Origin: Lacrimispora celerecrescens | Lineage (GTDB): Bacteria; Bacillota; Clostridia; Lachnospirales; Lachnospiraceae | Assembly: GCF_000732605.1 (NCBI RefSeq) | Contig: NZ_JPME01000018.1 | Span: 248,001-312,000, forward strand | Reading direction: 5' to 3' | Length of the DNA stretch: 64,000 nt | Shown: positions 44,544 through 54,101 of the stretch, piece after piece | Position numbering within the stretch: the stretch's first letter is position 1 | Layout of the letters: each line of letters begins with the position of its first letter | Program-made: the position numbers and the translations under genes | Notes under the pieces: model-generated | The model's input: the letters and a program-made list of their open reading frames with translations, nothing else | Databases searched by the model: none | Told to the model about the DNA's origin: nothing

Positions 44544-44717
44544 CTACTTATCTCCTGATGTGTTATCATCGTCCCTTTTCGGTTTTATTCCCCAGAATAC
44601 AACATTCATCACAATCACAATGAGCGCACAGAGGGACATCGAAACCCAAAAGCCCATGTCAATGCCCAGCCACTGCGTTGTACCAAAAAGCTTTAACCAA
44701 ATATTGGCCCAATTCAT
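44544..44717 (-). CDS. Small membrane protein beside MgtA (57 aa)
   Basis: Read directly: ATG 44717 with AAAGGAG upstream and TAG at 44544. The product starts MNWANIWLKLFGTTQWLG and has one membrane helix (about 22-43), then a charged tail ending DNTSGDK. It lies 17 bases past the MgtA stop on the same strand, so the two are co-transcribed. I recall similar small proteins beside MgtA in other clostridia, from memory. A regulatory or stabilising subunit is plausible but not shown. Confidence 0.75.
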   Translation of the reverse strand: MNWANIWLKLFGTTQWLGIDMGFWVSMSLCALIVIVMNVVFWGIKPKRDDDNTSGDK

Positions 44718-44734
44718 CACAAATCTCCTTTCTT

Positions 44735-47494
44735 TTAGAGAAGATCACCGTAATACCGTACATATGCCTTTTTCAGGCTTGTAGCCAGCACCATGTACAA
44801 TAGAATACACGGGATCAGGTACGCAAAGTATGCGGAAGGCAGCGGAATAAATCCCAGATCCCGTCCAAAAGCGGTAAATGGGATAATGGTCAGCACTGCA
44901 ATGCCTGCAAAAGTAAGCAGTGTTAACGAAACAGAGGCACGGCTTTGGATGAACGGGAGCTTCGGCGTACGAATCATGTGGATTACCAGGGTCTGGCTCC
45001 ACATGGATTCTACAAACCAACCGGCTTGAAACAATGCCACATAATTCGTCTGAATCCGCAGCAATTCCGTACCGGAAAAATGATTTGCCAGGTCGTTATA
45101 CAAAAAACCATGGGACACAAACAACGGGCAAAAAACAAAATACATGAACGCATAGGTAGTCCAGTCGAAGATAGAGCTGGTAGGTCCGAGCCAAAGCATA
45201 AAATTTCCAACAGAAGACGCATCCCATTTGCGGGGTTCTTTCAGAAACTCCTTATCGACGTTGTCCCAGGGGATTGCAGTACAGGATAAATCATAAATCA
45301 GGTTAAGAAAGATTAACTGCAAGCTCATCATAGGCAGAAATGGAAGTAAAGCTGATGCCGCCAGCACCGAGAACATGTTGCCAAAATTGGAGGAGGCTGT
45401 CATCTTAATATATTTATTCATATTGGCATAGGTCTTACGCCCTTCGATAATACCTTCCTCCAAAACCATTAAGTCTTTTTCCAAAAGAATGATATCGGCG
45501 GATTCCTTTGCAATGTCTACTGCGTTATCCACAGAAATGCCGATATCGGCAGATTTCATTGCGGCCGCATCGTTGATTCCATCACCCATGAAGCCTACGA
45601 TGTGTCCACTGTTACGAAGGACGGTGACGATACGGGTTTTCTGATCCGGTGAAAGCTTTGCAAACACAGCGGTGTGTTCCGCCGCCTCTGCCAGAGCAGA
45701 ATCATCCATCTTGTCAATATCAGAGCCTAACAGCAGGTTATTAACCTGAAGTCCTACCCGTTTGCATATAAAGCGGGTTACCTTGTCATTGTCACCAGTC
45801 AAAATCTTGGTTGTAATTCCATACTCCTTGAGAACTTTAATCGCCTCTTGTACGGATTCCTTCGGCGGATCCAGAAAAGCCAGATACCCGATCAGAACCA
45901 TGTTATGTTCGTCTTTTACTCCGAAAGCACCGACTGGGGAGGGGTTGGTTTTTTGTGCAACAGCGATAACCCGCATCCCATCTTCATTCAGGCGGTCTAC
46001 CGTCTGAAGAATATTGGTTTTAATCTCTTCCGTAAGCGGTTCTACCTTTCCCTGATATTCGGCAAAAGAACAGATTGAGAGCATTTCCTCTACTGCTCCT
46101 TTCGTAACCATCTGAGTCTTGCCGGTTTTATCACTGACCACTGTGGAAAGACGGCGGCGGGTGAAATCAAAGGGGATCTCATCTACCTTTGTATAGGTCT
46201 CTGACAAATCGATCAGTCTTGAGTCGGAGGCTTCTTCTTCCTCTGTCTTTCGGATGATAGCCACATCCATTAGATTCTTGTAACCTGTCTGAAAATAACT
46301 ATTTAAGTAAGCATGGCGAAGTACACGGGTGTCTCTGTTTCCCATTACATCCATGGAATATTCCAATACCACACGCTCCTGGGTCAATGTACCGGTTTTG
46401 TCCGTACAAAGAATATCGATCGCTCCAAAATTCTGGATGGAGTTTAAATTCTTTACGATTGTCTTTTTCTTGGACATAGATACGGCACCTTTGGCCAAAC
46501 AGGTCGTTACAATCATCGGCAGCATTTCAGGAGTTAAGCCGACCGCGATGGAGATGCCGAAGAGGAATGCTGCTATCCAGTCACCTTTGGTAATCCCGTT
46601 GATCACAAATACAACAGGAACCATAACAAACATAAACCGGATGAGAACCCACGACACGGCATTCACACCCTTGGTAAAGTTAGTCTCAACAGCTTCACCG
46701 GCAACCGAAGAAGCCATGGAGCCAAACAAGGTATCGTCACCCACGGAGATAATAACTGCGGTAGCTCTGCCGCTGATTACGTTGCTGCCCATAAATGCGA
46801 TATTCGAATACTCTGTAGTCGCATTTACTTCATCCTTACCAACGACCGCAAATTTTTCCACAGGCTCGCTTTCGCCTGTTAAGGCCGACTGGCTGATAAA
46901 CAGATCCTTCGCCTCAATAATTCTTACATCCGCAGGTATCATATCACCGGCAGAAAGATGGATGATATCACCAACCACCGCTTCGACAAGTGGAATCTCC
47001 TGTTTCTTTTCTTCCTCTCGGTCAACCGTACAGGTTGTGGTGATCATCCCTAAAAGTTTTTCGGCAGCATTGCCGGAGCGGGATTCCTGAACAAAGCGCA
47101 ACGCGCCGGAAATCACCACCATAGTCATGATAATAATAACCGTAAGTGGATCCGCATCCTCCGGAATACCTCGCACCACCGGCAGAATAATATCTGTGAT
47201 TGTTGATACAATGGCAAGGCAAAACAAAATTGCTGTAAAGGGGTTGATAAACGCTTCCGCCAGTCTTTGGGGCATTGTCTTTTTCTTTTCGTGGGTTACT
47301 TTGTTTTCCCCATAGGCATTGCGGCTTGCAATGACCTCTTTTTCAGAAAGTCCCTCCAGAGAGGCATTGAATTTTTGTAAAACAGTCTCAATTTTATTAT
47401 CTGCAGCAAAAGCAATGATTTCGTTGGCTTTTTCTCTTCGCGTGAAGCCCTCTGAGATCTTTCTTGCTCTCGCTCTTTTTTGTTTCTTATTCAC
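44735..47494 (-). CDS. mgtA: Magnesium-translocating P-type ATPase
   Basis: A 919-residue P3-type ATPase importing Mg2+. It has the phosphorylation site [11 protein letters not shown], the TGES loop, the hinge [18 protein letters not shown] and about ten membrane helices. I start at GTG 47494 (AGGAGG upstream); the open frame begins at 47533. No M-box riboswitch is visible in the short leader. Confidence 0.95.
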   Translation of the reverse strand: MNKKQKRARARKISEGFTRREKANEIIAFAADNKIETVLQKFNASLEGLSEKEVIASRNAYGENKVTHEKKKTMPQRLAEAFINPFTAILFCLAIVSTITDIILPVVRGIPEDADPLTVIIIMTMVVISGALRFVQESRSGNAAEKLLGMITTTCTVDREEEKKQEIPLVEAVVGDIIHLSAGDMIPADVRIIEAKDLFISQSALTGESEPVEKFAVVGKDEVNATTEYSNIAFMGSNVISGRATAVIISVGDDTLFGSMASSVAGEAVETNFTKGVNAVSWVLIRFMFVMVPVVFVINGITKGDWIAAFLFGISIAVGLTPEMLPMIVTTCLAKGAVSMSKKKTIVKNLNSIQNFGAIDILCTDKTGTLTQERVVLEYSMDVMGNRDTRVLRHAYLNSYFQTGYKNLMDVAIIRKTEEEEASDSRLIDLSETYTKVDEIPFDFTRRRLSTVVSDKTGKTQMVTKGAVEEMLSICSFAEYQGKVEPLTEEIKTNILQTVDRLNEDGMRVIAVAQKTNPSPVGAFGVKDEHNMVLIGYLAFLDPPKESVQEAIKVLKEYGITTKILTGDNDKVTRFICKRVGLQVNNLLLGSDIDKMDDSALAEAAEHTAVFAKLSPDQKTRIVTVLRNSGHIVGFMGDGINDAAAMKSADIGISVDNAVDIAKESADIILLEKDLMVLEEGIIEGRKTYANMNKYIKMTASSNFGNMFSVLAASALLPFLPMMSLQLIFLNLIYDLSCTAIPWDNVDKEFLKEPRKWDASSVGNFMLWLGPTSSIFDWTTYAFMYFVFCPLFVSHGFLYNDLANHFSGTELLRIQTNYVALFQAGWFVESMWSQTLVIHMIRTPKLPFIQSRASVSLTLLTFAGIAVLTIIPFTAFGRDLGFIPLPSAYFAYLIPCILLYMVLATSLKKAYVRYYGDLL

Positions 47495-47589
47495 AAGTCT
47501 ATACCTCCTAAATTGTACCTTGACGGACACCATCTATTTTGCCCCCTTTTATAGTAAATTATAATAGTACGGAGCTGTCAGGGTTTTGG

Positions 47590-47632
47590 GCAAGAAAAAA
47601 AAGCCGCAGGACATAAAAATCCTACGGCAATC
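47590..47632 (-). terminator. Terminator after the cell-wall-binding gene
   Basis: GCCGCAGGA pairs with TCCTACGGC with an inner A-rich loop; the minus side continues TTTTTTTTCTTG. Confidence 0.85.
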
Positions 47633-47668
47633 TCATAAACTAAAAACATTCAAATGGGAATTTCTCTT

Positions 47669-48730
47669 TTATGTATACAATATCCTTTTTAGTATTTCCG
47701 TCACCCGAGGGGCATCTTCTTCCATCTCTCCCCTGGTATAGGAGCTCCCCACATAAGCTGCCACCAGCTTTCCAAAATAAAACCTGATATCATTGGAAAA
47801 ATAATCTGGAATGTACACGAAATCCTCCACCGAATCCATGCTCATTAGCAGATCTGTAGCATCCTGGCTGGTGCTGCCATAACAGCCGGAGGCATATCCA
47901 ATATATTCCCCAAAAGCTGCCGTCAGCTCCTCCGCCTGGCAGATTTTGATTTTTTTATAATTCGTATCCAGTTTATAACATACATAATAAATACCGCTTT
48001 CCGTCATAGGCGCAGAAAAATACTTTTTTCCGGGATAGTAGATGATCTCCCAGCCCTGATCCTTAAATTTCCTGATCCAATCCCTGGGAATATTCTTTGC
48101 AGCCTCTGTAAAGGCATCTTTCACCTCAGAAGACACGGATGCGGAAGTTTTCTTTCCATCAATACTAATATCGAAATCCTTATTTCTCTGGCCATTTTCA
48201 TCCATGAAGAAAAGACCTACATATTGATTTGCAGCCATCTGCCCATTATCAAAGAAATAATATCGTTTTCCTGCTACGTTTTTATAGCCGGAAGAAGCCA
48301 TTTCCCCCTTTGTGGAAAACCAGTACCAGCTTCCGTTTGTTCCCTGATACCAGCCCTTTTGGGCAGTGCCGTCTTCATTATAATAATGCCACTTCTCTTC
48401 ATCGTCGTTGTAACACCAGCCAAGCTGCAGTTCACCCGTTTCAGAAAAGCAGTAGTCCATTCCGCCGATTCTTGTCCAATCAGAAGCCATGTACCCCTCA
48501 TTGTCAAAGTAATACCAATAACCGTTAATCTCTTCCCAACGGTATTTCTTGAATTCTCCTGCGGCATTGACATATTTCCAGCCGCCTGTGTCTTGCTGCC
48601 ACTGCCAGTCCGATACTATTGTCTGCTGGTTTTCGCCCTCTCCCTGTATCTTCTCTTCCGCTGCCATGGAAGTCATCATGCTTCCCATGATGAGAATGAT
48701 ACTTGCCGCCGCTATCCATCGTTTCCTCAA
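47669..48730 (-). CDS. Secreted protein with cell-wall-binding repeats
   Basis: A 353-residue exported protein. A signal peptide (about 1-24, ending SMAAEE) is followed by about five choline-binding-type repeats (GWKYVNAAGEFKKYRWEEI, GYWYYFDNEGYMASDW, WHYYNEDGTAQKGW, SWYWFSTKGEMASSGY, RYYFFDNGQMAANQ). Residues about 185-353 form a globular domain I do not recognise. The start is TTG 48730 with AAGGAG upstream. It would be held on the wall and act there; no enzymatic motif is clear. Confidence 0.85.
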   Translation of the reverse strand: MRKRWIAAASIILIMGSMMTSMAAEEKIQGEGENQQTIVSDWQWQQDTGGWKYVNAAGEFKKYRWEEINGYWYYFDNEGYMASDWTRIGGMDYCFSETGELQLGWCYNDDEEKWHYYNEDGTAQKGWYQGTNGSWYWFSTKGEMASSGYKNVAGKRYYFFDNGQMAANQYVGLFFMDENGQRNKDFDISIDGKKTSASVSSEVKDAFTEAAKNIPRDWIRKFKDQGWEIIYYPGKKYFSAPMTESGIYYVCYKLDTNYKKIKICQAEELTAAFGEYIGYASGCYGSTSQDATDLLMSMDSVEDFVYIPDYFSNDIRFYFGKLVAAYVGSSYTRGEMEEDAPRVTEILKRILYT

Positions 48731-48903
48731 GAGTTATGCACTCCTTCCAGGCCTTCCATATTTTATAATATATTACTATATTTTCATAGAAAAGTACAGG
48801 TTTCAAATTTAAAGTTTTTATTAACAATGAAAAGCCCTCCTTCCTATTTTCTCATTTATAGGCTATAATTATAAAAAAATTAACAGAAAGGTAGGTGATA
48901 CTT

Positions 48904-49137
48904 GTGAAATGGAAGCGTATTCTGGCTATGACCGGAGTAGTACTCATTCTCTCCATGTATGTGATAGCTATCATATCCGCCTTTTCCCATAATCCGGAAG
49001 CAAAAAACTGGCTGATGGCCGCTATTTTCTCTTCTGTCATCATCCCCATCTTTGTCTATGCCGCTCAGCTTGTCGCCCGAGTAATCAGGCCGAATAAAGA
49101 TCAACCGGATACAGCCGGCAAAAAAAACGAAGCATAA
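48904..49137 (+). CDS. Two-helix membrane protein (77 aa)
   Basis: A 77-residue protein with two hydrophobic helices (about 6-26 and 37-58) and a charged tail. I start at GTG 48904; GTG 48895 is an alternative. It is divergent from the cell-wall-binding gene. No family is recognised. Confidence 0.65.
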   Translation: MKWKRILAMTGVVLILSMYVIAIISAFSHNPEAKNWLMAAIFSSVIIPIFVYAAQLVARVIRPNKDQPDTAGKKNEA

Positions 49138-49305
49138 GATAATGAAAACAGGAAGCGCATACACTCTTTTAGCAATCCTCCAATAAGGATATTTACAATA
49201 CGCTTACCAGGAATAGTAAATAACTTTACTGGAGAATTTGCTTTATGCGTAAATGGAACCATATTCGCTACCGCAATTCTCAACCACAATTCTCAACCAT
49301 AATTC

Positions 49306-50121
49306 TCAATCGACTTGAATCGCAATCTGAATGATGTAATCTGAAGGATCCTCTGCTGCTAAATAACTAAGAATCTCTTGCTCATAAGCATCGCCGATTA
49401 TGCTCAGACGATTTTCTTTTATATAGTTTACTAACGCCACATAGGACTTTGGCAGCATATCATATCCGCCTTTATGATTTATAACCGCGTATTTGCCTTT
49501 AGGTTTTACATGCACCTTTTCCCCTTTTTGCTTTTTTAATAATTTATTAAAAAAGAACTCCGGCTTATGATAGATCCCCCGTTCCAAATGATCTTTGCCG
49601 ATAATAATGCCAGACGGGTAGGTGTACTCGATATGGTGATCTGCACAATAGTCAAAATGTTCCCCCATATTTTTCACGTCTTCTTTTTCAATCCCCTCCG
49701 GAGATAAAGCCACCGTAATCAAATATTCCTCCTCAAATTCCTGTATAAACGGAACATCACAAACTACCTGCAGTGCATTTTTTGTCATATCATAGATCGT
49801 CTGCAGCAATCGTTCCATCCGCTCAATCTTTTTTTGCTCTAAAGCTAACTGTTTTTTCTTCTGCTTCAAAACAGAAAGGAACCGGGTGGGACTTTTATGA
49901 TCCAAATATTCTTTTATCTCACTTAACGGAGTTCCTGCTTCCTGTAAGGTAACAATAATATCAAAAGTGGAAAATTGCTTCAAAGAATAAAATCGATACC
50001 CTTTCTCATTCACGTATTCTGGTTTTAAAATGCCGATATCATCATAATGAAACAGCGTATGTTTGGACACTCCGCAGGCTTTTGCAAATTCACTGGTCGT
50101 TAGATATTGATTTTTTGACAC
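49306..50121 (-). CDS. MerR-family regulator with GyrI-like domain
   Basis: A 271-residue regulator. The N-terminal winged helix ([25 protein letters not shown]) binds DNA; a coiled coil (about 78-115) makes the dimer; the C-terminal GyrI-like fold (about 120-271) binds small molecules, as in BltR and BmrR. The start is GTG 50121, with AGGAA upstream. The target is not obvious: the divergent gene encodes a guanidine-modifying enzyme 147 bases away. Confidence 0.88.
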   Translation of the reverse strand: MSKNQYLTTSEFAKACGVSKHTLFHYDDIGILKPEYVNEKGYRFYSLKQFSTFDIIVTLQEAGTPLSEIKEYLDHKSPTRFLSVLKQKKKQLALEQKKIERMERLLQTIYDMTKNALQVVCDVPFIQEFEEEYLITVALSPEGIEKEDVKNMGEHFDYCADHHIEYTYPSGIIIGKDHLERGIYHKPEFFFNKLLKKQKGEKVHVKPKGKYAVINHKGGYDMLPKSYVALVNYIKENRLSIIGDAYEQEILSYLAAEDPSDYIIQIAIQVD

Positions 50122-50267
50122 TTTTTTATTCCTCCTATTGACTATCGGGTTACCCGATACCTTATAATGTCATGATGCAGGGAGATTGTCAATGATATTC
50201 TTTCCTGAGTGAAATAATATGAAATGGTTCAAAATAATGAGATAATCTTGAAGGGAAATGGTTTTGT

Positions 50268-51248
50268 ATGGAAACAAACAGAATAAAAGTAAAAAGTGAA
50301 TTTGCTCCTTTAAAAAAAGTGGTTCTAACCCAATCCGAATTTATCTTTCCGGCCCGGGATGAAAACTTTAAAGATGATGCATTTCTTTCAAAGGAAAGTT
50401 TAAGCCTGCTTGATGGCGTTGATACTGCAGCAAAGAACTATAAAGAGGTTTTCCCTGAGCGCCAAAGAAAATGGGAAAATGAACGGGAAAACTTAAAAAA
50501 GGTCCTTGAGAAATATGGAGTGGAAGTTGTACGTCCGCGATTGCTGACAGACTACGAAAAAGAATCCGGCAGAGAGTTCGGCTCCTGTAATTTCTTTGTA
50601 CGTGATCCTTTCTTTACGGTTGGTCCCTCAATTATTGAAGGATCGTTACGTTTCTTCCATCGTAGAAATGAAGTTCTGCCAATCAGAAATATTCTTGTTA
50701 ATGAAGCTTACAGCACGGGAGCCTTCTATGTTTCTGTGCCAAGACCTGATAGTTCAGAAGGTATTGATGCCGAGCAGGGTCCTTTTTTGGAAGGCGGAGA
50801 TGTTCTGGTTTTAGATAAAACGGTTTTCGTGGGGAATTCTGGGTTAGCCTCTAATCATAATGGTTATCTATGGCTTCAATCATTTTTATCCCATTTTGGC
50901 TATGAAGTGATTGAGGTTCCGTTAAAGCAGGATGTACTGCATTTGGATTGTGCTTTAAGCCTTGTAAGAGACGGACTGATGATTATTTGTGAGGAGGCCC
51001 TTATAAATGGAATTCCTAAAGCCCTAAAGGATTGGGATAAAATCTCTGTCCCTTATAAAGATATCGCCTATTTGGCGGTGAATGGACTTCCGGTCAATGA
51101 GTCTACGTATATTTTAGATCCTCAATTCGAATATATTGCGGAGCAGTTAAAGACGAGAGGTATAACTGTGGAGTATATTGATTTTGAAATATCCAGGAGC
51201 TTGGGAGGTTCCTTTCGATGCAGTACACAGCCGCTTGTGAGGGTATAG
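50268..51248 (+). CDS. Guanidine-modifying (amidinotransferase/DDAH-type) enzyme
   Basis: A 326-residue protein of the arginine-deiminase superfamily. It has the NFFVRDPFFTVG segment, the EGGDVLVLDKTVFVG strand with a substrate-binding pair, His in LHLDCALS (residue ~225) and the catalytic Cys in SFRCSTQPL near 319. Such enzymes hydrolyse or transfer the guanidine group of arginine derivatives; dimethylarginine hydrolase and agmatine-type activities are possible, and substrate is not resolved. It is divergent from the MerR regulator. Confidence 0.75.
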   Translation: METNRIKVKSEFAPLKKVVLTQSEFIFPARDENFKDDAFLSKESLSLLDGVDTAAKNYKEVFPERQRKWENERENLKKVLEKYGVEVVRPRLLTDYEKESGREFGSCNFFVRDPFFTVGPSIIEGSLRFFHRRNEVLPIRNILVNEAYSTGAFYVSVPRPDSSEGIDAEQGPFLEGGDVLVLDKTVFVGNSGLASNHNGYLWLQSFLSHFGYEVIEVPLKQDVLHLDCALSLVRDGLMIICEEALINGIPKALKDWDKISVPYKDIAYLAVNGLPVNESTYILDPQFEYIAEQLKTRGITVEYIDFEISRSLGGSFRCSTQPLVRV

Positions 51249-51297
51249 TGACTGAAAACTCTTTTACGGATATAACCAGGTATTTTGCTGAAATGAC

Positions 51298-51440
51298 TTG
51301 AATTTGGAAAGAGAATTGACTATAATTGAAATATAAAAGAAAGCACCCACTCCAAAAGTGGATGCTCTCAAGGTTAATGCTTAAATGTCCTTACGACACC
51401 GCCTACCCTGTTGGCAGACAGGGTGGGCATTTTTATTTTC
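51298..51440 (+). ncRNA. Candidate antisense antitoxin RNA
   Basis: A near-consensus promoter, TTGAAT (51298-51303), 17 bases, TATAAT (51321-51326), drives a transcript from about 51333. It has a 5' hairpin (AGCACCCACT/AGTGGATGCT, one mismatch) and ends in a strong terminator: GCCTACCCTGT (51401-51411) with ACAGGGTGGGC (51418-51428), then ATTTTTATTTT. No protein-coding frame is credible. Its 3' part overlaps the end of the toxin gene on the other strand, as in TxpA/RatA-type pairs. Confidence 0.55.
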
Positions 51441-51549
51441 TCTTGTTTCTCTTATCGAGAAAGGCAAGAAACGCTACAATCAAGCTACCAAAAGATATTA
51501 ACAAAGCTAATATCTCGATGAAAATCGTAATGACTTCATATGCTGTCGT
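51433..51549 (-). CDS. Holin-like toxin peptide (38 aa), start codon ACG
   Basis: Read directly on the minus strand: 38 codons to TAA 51433. The peptide is (M/T)TAYEVITIF-IEILALLISF-GSLIVAFLAF-LDKRNKRK, one membrane helix and a basic tail, the pattern of the small holin-like toxins of Firmicutes. The codon where the family has its Met is ACG (51547-51549), not ATG; GGAAAG lies upstream. No other in-frame start is seen. It is either translated weakly from ACG or is a disarmed copy. A strong antisense transcript overlaps its 3' end. Confidence 0.6.
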   Translation of the reverse strand, partial: TTAYEVITIFIEILALLISFGSLIVAFLAFLDKRNKRK

Positions 51550-51690
51550 GAGTGCTTTCCTGAATTTATTTTATCATGAGAACTGATGTTCTTCAAACAT
51601 AAAATATATATATTTGTACGATTTTTCCACTATGACAAGTTAAATCTTTCTGCTCTAATGCCATCGCCATAATTTTTATTGAATAAATAT

Positions 51691-51729
51691 AAGCAGAGAC
51701 AGTAGAATATTAATCCTACTGCTCTGCTT
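51691..51729. terminator. Terminator after purA
   Basis: AAGCAGAG (51691-51698) pairs with CTCTGCTT (51722-51729), with inner AGTAG/CTACT pairing. Confidence 0.75.
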
Positions 51730-51754
51730 AAAATAGTTATTATTTTTTTGATAA

Positions 51755-53032
51755 TCATTTACGAAAAATAATCTCGTCCCTTCCCGGCCCATTGGAAACC
51801 ATGGATATGGGCGTTTCGATTTCTTTCTCTATGAATTCAATATAATTCCTGCAGTTCTCCGGAAGATCCTCGTAATTCTTAATTCCCCTGATCTCACACT
51901 TCCAGCCTGGAAGGCTTTTATATACTGGTTTTGCTCTGTTCAGCTCTACAGTTGTAGGGAAATCTCTGGTAACCTTTCCGTCGATCTCATAGCCCACACA
52001 TACTTGAAGTTCGTCAAGATATCCCAGCACATCAAGAACGGTGAGGGCAACCTCTGTAGACCCCTGGATCCGGCATCCGTACCTGGATGCAACAGCGTCA
52101 AACCAGCCCATACGTCTTGGCCGTCCGGTCGTTGCGCCGTATTCGCCGCCGTCTCCGCCACGCCTTCTCAGCTCATCTGCCTCATCTCCGAATAGTTCGC
52201 TGACAAATGCACCGGCCCCAACGGCACTGGAATAAGCTTTTACCACTGTGGTAATGTTTTTAATCTCATAGGGCGGAATGCCCGCACCAATGGCACCGTA
52301 GGCCGCAAGTGTTGAGGAAGATGTAACCATAGGATAAATACCATGGTCAGGATCCTTTAGAGAGCCCAGCTGGCCTTCCAAAAGAATGTTCTTACCCGCT
52401 TTGATGGCCTCATGAAGGTATTTGGACACATCACATACATATGGCTTCACCATCTCACGGTATTCTAAGAGAGTCTCAAACAGTTCCTGGGGGTCCATGG
52501 CCGGCTTGTGATAGAGATGCTCCATTAAAACATTCTTTGTTTCACAAACCCGGTCAACCTTTTCCTTTAAAGATTCTTCGTCAAAAAGCTCGCTGACCTG
52601 GAATCCGATCTTTGCATATTTATCTGAATAAAATGGAGCAATCCCTGATTTCGTGGAACCAAATGACTTTTTGCCAAGGCGTTCCTCCTCATACTGGTCA
52701 AACAGAATGTGATATGGCATCAGGATCTGGGCACGGTCTGAAACCAGAATGTCAGGCTTCGGAACACCCTTGCTTACGAGATCCTCAATTTCCTTTACCA
52801 GGAACGGAATATTTAGTGCCACACCATTGCCAATGACGCTGGTAGTATGATGATAGAATACGCCTGAGGGCAGAAGGTGAAGTGCGAATTTTCCATAGTT
52901 GTTGATGATCGTGTGTCCGGCATTGCTGCCTCCCTGATAGCGGATGATGATATCCGATTCCTTTGCCAGCATATCCGTGATCTTACCTTTTCCTTCGTCG
53001 CCCCAATTGGCGCCTACGATTGCTCTTACCAT
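51755..53032 (-). CDS. purA: Adenylosuccinate synthetase
   Basis: PurA links IMP and aspartate with GTP, the first step to AMP. The 425-residue protein has GANWGDEGKGKITDML, where most PurA proteins read GxQWGDEGKGK; the Gln-to-Asn change is a family variation. The downstream segment GYPMVTSSSTLAAYG-like (YPMVTSSSTLAAYGAIG) is present. I start at ATG 53032, with GGAGGAG upstream. Confidence 0.96.
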   Translation of the reverse strand: MVRAIVGANWGDEGKGKITDMLAKESDIIIRYQGGSNAGHTIINNYGKFALHLLPSGVFYHHTTSVIGNGVALNIPFLVKEIEDLVSKGVPKPDILVSDRAQILMPYHILFDQYEEERLGKKSFGSTKSGIAPFYSDKYAKIGFQVSELFDEESLKEKVDRVCETKNVLMEHLYHKPAMDPQELFETLLEYREMVKPYVCDVSKYLHEAIKAGKNILLEGQLGSLKDPDHGIYPMVTSSSTLAAYGAIGAGIPPYEIKNITTVVKAYSSAVGAGAFVSELFGDEADELRRRGGDGGEYGATTGRPRRMGWFDAVASRYGCRIQGSTEVALTVLDVLGYLDELQVCVGYEIDGKVTRDFPTTVELNRAKPVYKSLPGWKCEIRGIKNYEDLPENCRNYIEFIEKEIETPISMVSNGPGRDEIIFRK

Positions 53033-53132
53033 ATGATTGCTCCTCCTTCGAGTGAAAAATGCCATTTACTTACTTATGATAACGCATAACTGCGCATAAG
53101 TAAAATTAATATTATTTATATTTTACATAAGT

Positions 53133-54026
53133 TTAAATTATATCATCTGTCATCAGCTGTAAAAGGCGCTTCCCTGCCGGAGATACGGGTGTTTTGACGT
53201 CAGTGACAATGGTAAAATGGCGTTTGGGCATTTCTTCCCGGAACTTAAGCTCCACAAGATTCCCTTTTTCCAACTCCATCTGCGCAAACCCCGACATCAC
53301 ACAGCCTATTCCAAGATTCCGCATGGCGAACTGAACGATCATGTCACTGGTGGAAAGCTCAAACTCCGGCTCTACCACAATCCCATGGCCTGCCAGATAT
53401 TCATCCATAAACGTTCTTGTACTGGTATTCTTTTCAAGAAATATGCAAGGCAGTTCTTTCAAGATATCGTAATCCAGCTCTTGATCCTTTAAGTAACGGA
53501 ACTTATCCCCCGCTACAAACACGTTCTTTATTTCCTTTACATCGGTCCGCATGACCTCGCTCTTTGCCTCAAAGGGAGTGCTGACTACTCCGAAATCAAT
53601 GTTACCGTCGTATAAATACCGAAGCGTCTCAGGTGTAGGCCCATTGGAAACGATTACCTTGATACCAGGATACAGCTCATGGAACTTCTCCAAATAGGGC
53701 AATAAATAAAACTGAAGCGTCATATCACTGGCTCCGATCCGCACTTCGCCCGTATCCAGATCTTTTAGCCTGTTTAACATACTTTCTCCATGCCAGATGT
53801 TTTCTAAACCTGATTTTACATATCCGTAAAAAAATTCCCCCTCCCGGGTCAGACGAACCCCTTTGGAAGTCCGCAGAAAAAGCTGGCTGTCCAGAGCCTT
53901 TTCCAGCTGTCTTACCGCCTGGCTCACGGCAGGCTGGGATATACACAGCTTCTCTGCCGCCAGAGTGATGCTTTTAAGCTGGGCCACATAATAAAACACT
54001 TTGTAATATTCCAAATTACTGCTCAT
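53133..54026 (-). CDS. LysR-family regulator between purA and purB
   Basis: A 297-residue regulator. The N-terminal helix-turn-helix (KSITLAAEKLCISQPAVSQAVRQLE) and the LRYLYDGNIDFGVV effector lobe are typical. It resembles the CysL/YwfK type. No divergent target is adjacent; the gene lies between purB and purA on the same strand with terminators around it. Effector unknown. Confidence 0.88.
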   Translation of the reverse strand: MSSNLEYYKVFYYVAQLKSITLAAEKLCISQPAVSQAVRQLEKALDSQLFLRTSKGVRLTREGEFFYGYVKSGLENIWHGESMLNRLKDLDTGEVRIGASDMTLQFYLLPYLEKFHELYPGIKVIVSNGPTPETLRYLYDGNIDFGVVSTPFEAKSEVMRTDVKEIKNVFVAGDKFRYLKDQELDYDILKELPCIFLEKNTSTRTFMDEYLAGHGIVVEPEFELSTSDMIVQFAMRNLGIGCVMSGFAQMELEKGNLVELKFREEMPKRHFTIVTDVKTPVSPAGKRLLQLMTDDII

Positions 54027-54047
54027 GACTTCCTCCTAATGTGAAAA

Positions 54048-54093
54048 ATCAAAAAAACAAAGGCAGACATCCCATAATCTCTGATGTCTGCCT
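54048..54093 (-). terminator. Rho-independent terminator after purB
   Basis: AGGCAGACATC (54061-54071) pairs with GATGTCTGCCT (54083-54093); the minus side continues TTGTTTTTTTG. Confidence 0.9.
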
Positions 54094-54101
54094 GCAAGCC
54101 T

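Noticed and set aside
46329-47090. Long plus-strand open frame (253 aa)
   Set aside because: Lies antisense inside mgtA; no ribosome site; amino-acid composition is that of a shadow frame.
47495-47660. M-box (Mg2+) riboswitch before mgtA
   Set aside because: The leader is too short and shows no conserved M-box words.
48224-48868. Plus-strand open frame opposite the cell-wall-binding gene
   Set aside because: The minus-strand gene has a signal peptide and repeats; the plus frame has neither a start site nor a known pattern.
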